The notes under the pieces: model-generated
Databases searched by the model: none
Told to the model about the DNA's origin: nothing
What the model saw: the letters and a program-made list of their open reading frames with translations, nothing else
Assembly (NCBI GenBank): GCA_964383905.1
Contig: CAYLJO010000276.1
Span: forward strand, 1 to 7,524
Reading direction: 5' to 3'
Source: CAYLJO01 sp964383905
Lineage (GTDB): Bacteria > Acidobacteriota > Blastocatellia > Pyrinomonadales > Pyrinomonadaceae
DNA length: 7,524 nt
Made by a program: the position numbers and the translations under genes
In this document: positions 5,725-7,524 of the stretch, piece after piece
How the letters are laid out: every line of letters begins with the position of its first letter
How positions within the stretch are numbered: position 1 is the stretch's first letter

Positions 5725-7113
5725 GTGGCAAATAAGGACATACGTATTCTTGTGGTTGACGATGAGCCGATGATGGCCGATTCGCTCAAGCAGAATCTGG
5801 CCGAAGAGGGCTACTCGGTGGATACGGCGGCGACCGGAGCCGAAGCGATAGAGTTATTCGACCGCGGCGGGCACCAGCTCGCCATCTGCGACCTGCAGCT
5901 ACCGGACATGGACGGCCTGGAGGTGTTGCGCCACATGAAGGACGCGCGGCCGGCGACGGAAGTGATCGTCGTCACCGGCTACGGCACAGTGGCGCGCGCC
6001 GTGGAAGCGACCAAGGCGGGCGCATTTTACTTTGTCGAGAAACCCTTCGACTTCGAGGAGATGCAGCCGCTGGTCGAAAAGGCGCTCGAGCGCCGCGAGT
6101 TGATGGCGGAGACGCAAAGCATGCGCCGCCAGCTCTCCACCCGCGCCGAATATTTCAACATTATCGGCGCCTCCAAGCAGATGCAGATCATCTACGAGAC
6201 CATCGAATCCGTCGCGAAATCCGACGCCAACGTCCTTATCGTCGGCGAATCCGGCACGGGTAAAGAGCTGATCGCCAACGCCATTCACTACAACTCGCTC
6301 CGCTCTAAAAAGCCTTTCGTCAAGGTCAACTGCGCCGCGCTCCCTAAGGAGCTAATTGAATCGGAGTTGTTCGGCCATACCAAGGGCGCATTCACGGGCG
6401 CGCACGCGGATAAAGAGGGGCTGGTTCAACACGCCGCGGGCGGCTCACTGCTGCTTGACGAAATCGCCGAGATGCCGGTCGAGCTTCAACCCAAGCTGCT
6501 GCGCGTGCTGCAGGAAAGAAGCTATCGTAAAATCGGTTCGGAGAAGACATACGCCGTCGATTTCCGTCTGATCACGTCGACAAACCGCCTGCCCGCCGAC
6601 GCCATCCGCGACGGACTCCTGCGCGACGACCTCTTCTATCGCATCTCGACCATCACGATCCACGTCCCGCCCCTGCGTGAAAGAACCGAAGACATACAAC
6701 TGCTGACGGACCACTTCCTCAAGATGTACGGGCAAAAATATGACCGTCCGATCACGGGCATCTCGCAGGCGGCCTACCAACGCCTGTTCGGTCATACGTG
6801 GCCCGGCAACGTCCGCGAGCTGCAGAATGTTATCGAGCGCGGAGTCTTGCTCGCCAAAGGGAACAAGATCGAACCGGTCGACCTGCCTTTCGACAACGGC
6901 TCGTCGCCCGAAGGGGCCGCGACCGGCGCGGCGTGGGACGTGCCGCCCAACATGACGCTCGAAGATATCGAAAAACTGGTCATCGAAAAGACGCTGCAAA
7001 GAACCGGCGGCAATAAACAGGCGGCGGCCAACCTCCTGGGGATTTATCGCCCGCGCCTCTACAGCAAGATCAGAAAATACCGCATCGACGTCGGGGCGCT
7101 GGTTTCTTCCTAG
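5725..7113 (+). CDS. NtrC-family sigma-54-dependent response regulator
   Basis: This is a 462-residue transcription activator with the full three-domain plan at the usual length. Receiver (about 6-120): Asp12-Asp13, phospho-acceptor Asp56 (AICDLQLPDMDG), Thr84, Lys106 (VEKPF). AAA+ sigma-54 interaction domain (about 146-375): Walker A GESGTGKE (174-181), sigma-54-contacting GAFTGA loop (221-226), Walker B LLLDEIAEM (242-250, Asp245-Glu246), arginine fingers in LLRDDLFYRI (298-307), sensor II WPGNVREL (359-366). Fis-type DNA-binding helix-turn-helix (about 413-455): TGGNKQAAANLLGI, then YRPRLYSKIRKY. No key residue is missing. Once phosphorylated it should assemble as a ring at upstream enhancers and use ATP to open sigma-54 promoters. 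The gene before it encodes a DHp protein that cannot make its own phosphate, so the phosphate probably comes from another kinase, plausibly the one encoded at 1402-3771. Target genes are not visible in this window. Confidence 0.96.
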   Translation: MANKDIRILVVDDEPMMADSLKQNLAEEGYSVDTAATGAEAIELFDRGGHQLAICDLQLPDMDGLEVLRHMKDARPATEVIVVTGYGTVARAVEATKAGAFYFVEKPFDFEEMQPLVEKALERRELMAETQSMRRQLSTRAEYFNIIGASKQMQIIYETIESVAKSDANVLIVGESGTGKELIANAIHYNSLRSKKPFVKVNCAALPKELIESELFGHTKGAFTGAHADKEGLVQHAAGGSLLLDEIAEMPVELQPKLLRVLQERSYRKIGSEKTYAVDFRLITSTNRLPADAIRDGLLRDDLFYRISTITIHVPPLRERTEDIQLLTDHFLKMYGQKYDRPITGISQAAYQRLFGHTWPGNVRELQNVIERGVLLAKGNKIEPVDLPFDNGSSPEGAATGAAWDVPPNMTLEDIEKLVIEKTLQRTGGNKQAAANLLGIYRPRLYSKIRKYRIDVGALVSS

Positions 7114-7152
7114 AGCCTATTGAGATATTTGGAGCGGTTTGCAAGAGTGTTT

Positions 7153-7168
7153 ACCTGGCAGCGCAGGT
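7153..7168 (+). terminator. Weak candidate terminator after the NtrC-type gene
   Basis: ACCTG (7153-7157), six-base loop, CAGGT (7164-7168), followed by CATTATTAT. The stem is only 5 bp and the T-tract is interrupted, so this is a weak call. It is the best terminator-like structure close to the stop at 7113. Confidence 0.28.
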
Positions 7169-7229
7169 CATTATTATCTACACAACTCAATGTGAGATCT
7201 CTACCCTAGGCGGCTGTGCCACTTAGCTG

Positions 7230-7254
7230 TGTGGAAAGCCGGAGGCTTTCCACA
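7230..7254. repeat. REP-like perfect hairpin upstream of the RAYT gene
   Basis: An 11-bp perfect inverted repeat: TGTGGAAAGCC (7230-7240), loop GGA (7241-7243), GGCTTTCCACA (7244-7254). An alternative pairing extends the stem with GCTG/CAGC across a two-base bulge. Such palindromes next to a RAYT gene are the expected substrate of that transposase family. No T-tract follows on the plus strand, which argues against a plain terminator. Confidence 0.6.
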
Positions 7255-7272
7255 GCATTCCGCTCCCTTTGG

Positions 7273-7287
7273 TGAGGCTACGCCTCA
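7273..7287. repeat. Short hairpin abutting the RAYT start codon
   Basis: TGAGGC (7273-7278), loop TAC (7279-7281), GCCTCA (7282-7287). The last base is the A of the proposed ATG, so the fold could hide the start and dampen translation, or form a REP pair with the hairpin 19 bases upstream. Confidence 0.45.
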
Positions 7288-7524
7288 TGTTAATTATCTC
7301 CAGAGACACGCCCTGTCTATACCTAACAGATGTCGCCAAAGATCGCCTGCCCGTCTTTCACACCGATCCGCTCAAAGCCGTTGCCTGCGCCGCACTGGGT
7401 GAAGCCCGCCGGTCAGGCGGCTTTGCCTTACTGGCATATGTCATCATGCCCGATCATCTGCATGTCTTAACCGATGGGGCGCTAAAGCCCTCGGACATGC
7501 TGCGCTTCATTAAAGGGATCACTA
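7287..7524 (+). CDS. REP-associated tyrosine transposase (RAYT, Y1/HUH family), 5' part
   Basis: The reading frame is open from ATG 7287 to the right edge, giving 79 residues. It begins MLIISRDTPCLYLTDVAKDR and contains YVIMPDHLHVLTDG (51-64), the Y1-transposase HUH motif with metal-binding His57 and His59. A LKPSDMLRFIKGI helix follows, as in RAYT/TnpA_REP proteins. The catalytic tyrosine would lie downstream of the window. A GTG at 7272 in the same frame is an alternative start. RAYTs cut and join single-stranded REP hairpins and are usually single-copy, domesticated relatives of IS200/IS605 transposases. REP-like hairpins lie immediately upstream. Whether the full gene is intact cannot be seen. 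Confidence 0.85.
   Translation, partial: MLIISRDTPCLYLTDVAKDRLPVFHTDPLKAVACAALGEARRSGGFALLAYVIMPDHLHVLTDGALKPSDMLRFIKGIT

Noticed and set aside
5201..6999. Minus-strand frames at 5201-5731, 5899-6288 and 6445-6999
   Set aside because: Antisense to the DHp protein and to the receiver and AAA+ domains of the NtrC-type gene; no recognisable motif and no ribosome binding site.
1..7524. CRISPR arrays, tRNA or rRNA genes, complete insertion sequences
   Set aside because: I saw no regularly spaced direct repeats, no cloverleaf-like sequence, no ribosomal RNA segments and no paired IS ends. The only mobile-element gene is the RAYT cut by the right edge.

Overview
The window looks like chromosomal DNA from a high-GC Gram-negative-type bacterium. 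The best guess is an Acidobacteriota relative (Blastocatellia/Pyrinomonadaceae-like). That guess rests on the RAYT transposase style at the right edge, the mix of signalling genes and remembered family resemblance, not on a search. It is a signalling locus: four of the eight genes belong to the two-component/phosphorelay world and a fifth is a putative sensory domain.

Layout. 1-534 (minus): a TetR-type regulator, cut by the left edge and carrying an apparent +1 frameshift at a G5 run. 535-748: intergenic, with a perfect 11-bp hairpin. 749-1261 (minus): a small membrane-anchored protein with an FxLYD-like beta-sandwich domain, with its own candidate promoter and a strong hairpin in its leader. 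1402-4701 (minus): a tight three-gene operon transcribed leftward, consisting of a single-domain receiver protein (4701-4309), an RsbRD_N-like sensor protein (4286-3768) and a large membrane histidine kinase with HAMP and two PAS domains (3771-1402, start overlapping the previous stop as ATGA). 4702-4916: a divergent control region. 4917-5612 (plus): a histidine-kinase-like DHp protein with a good phospho-acceptor box but an ATP-binding domain in which all ATP motifs are lost. 5725-7113 (plus): a complete NtrC-family sigma-54 activator. 7114-7286: intergenic with REP-like hairpins. 7287-7524 (plus): the 5' part of a REP-associated tyrosine transposase (RAYT), running off the right edge.

How it may work. 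The four signalling parts are the ones a Spo0- or CckA/ChpT-style phosphorelay needs: an intact sensor kinase, a receiver with no output domain, a DHp protein that cannot bind ATP and so can only pass phosphate, and a DNA-binding response regulator. I infer the path kinase -> single-domain receiver -> DHp phosphotransferase -> NtrC-type activator -> sigma-54 promoters, with the RsbRD_N-like protein as an additional input. The gene order, divergent layout and residue losses are seen in the sequence. The phosphate route is inference.
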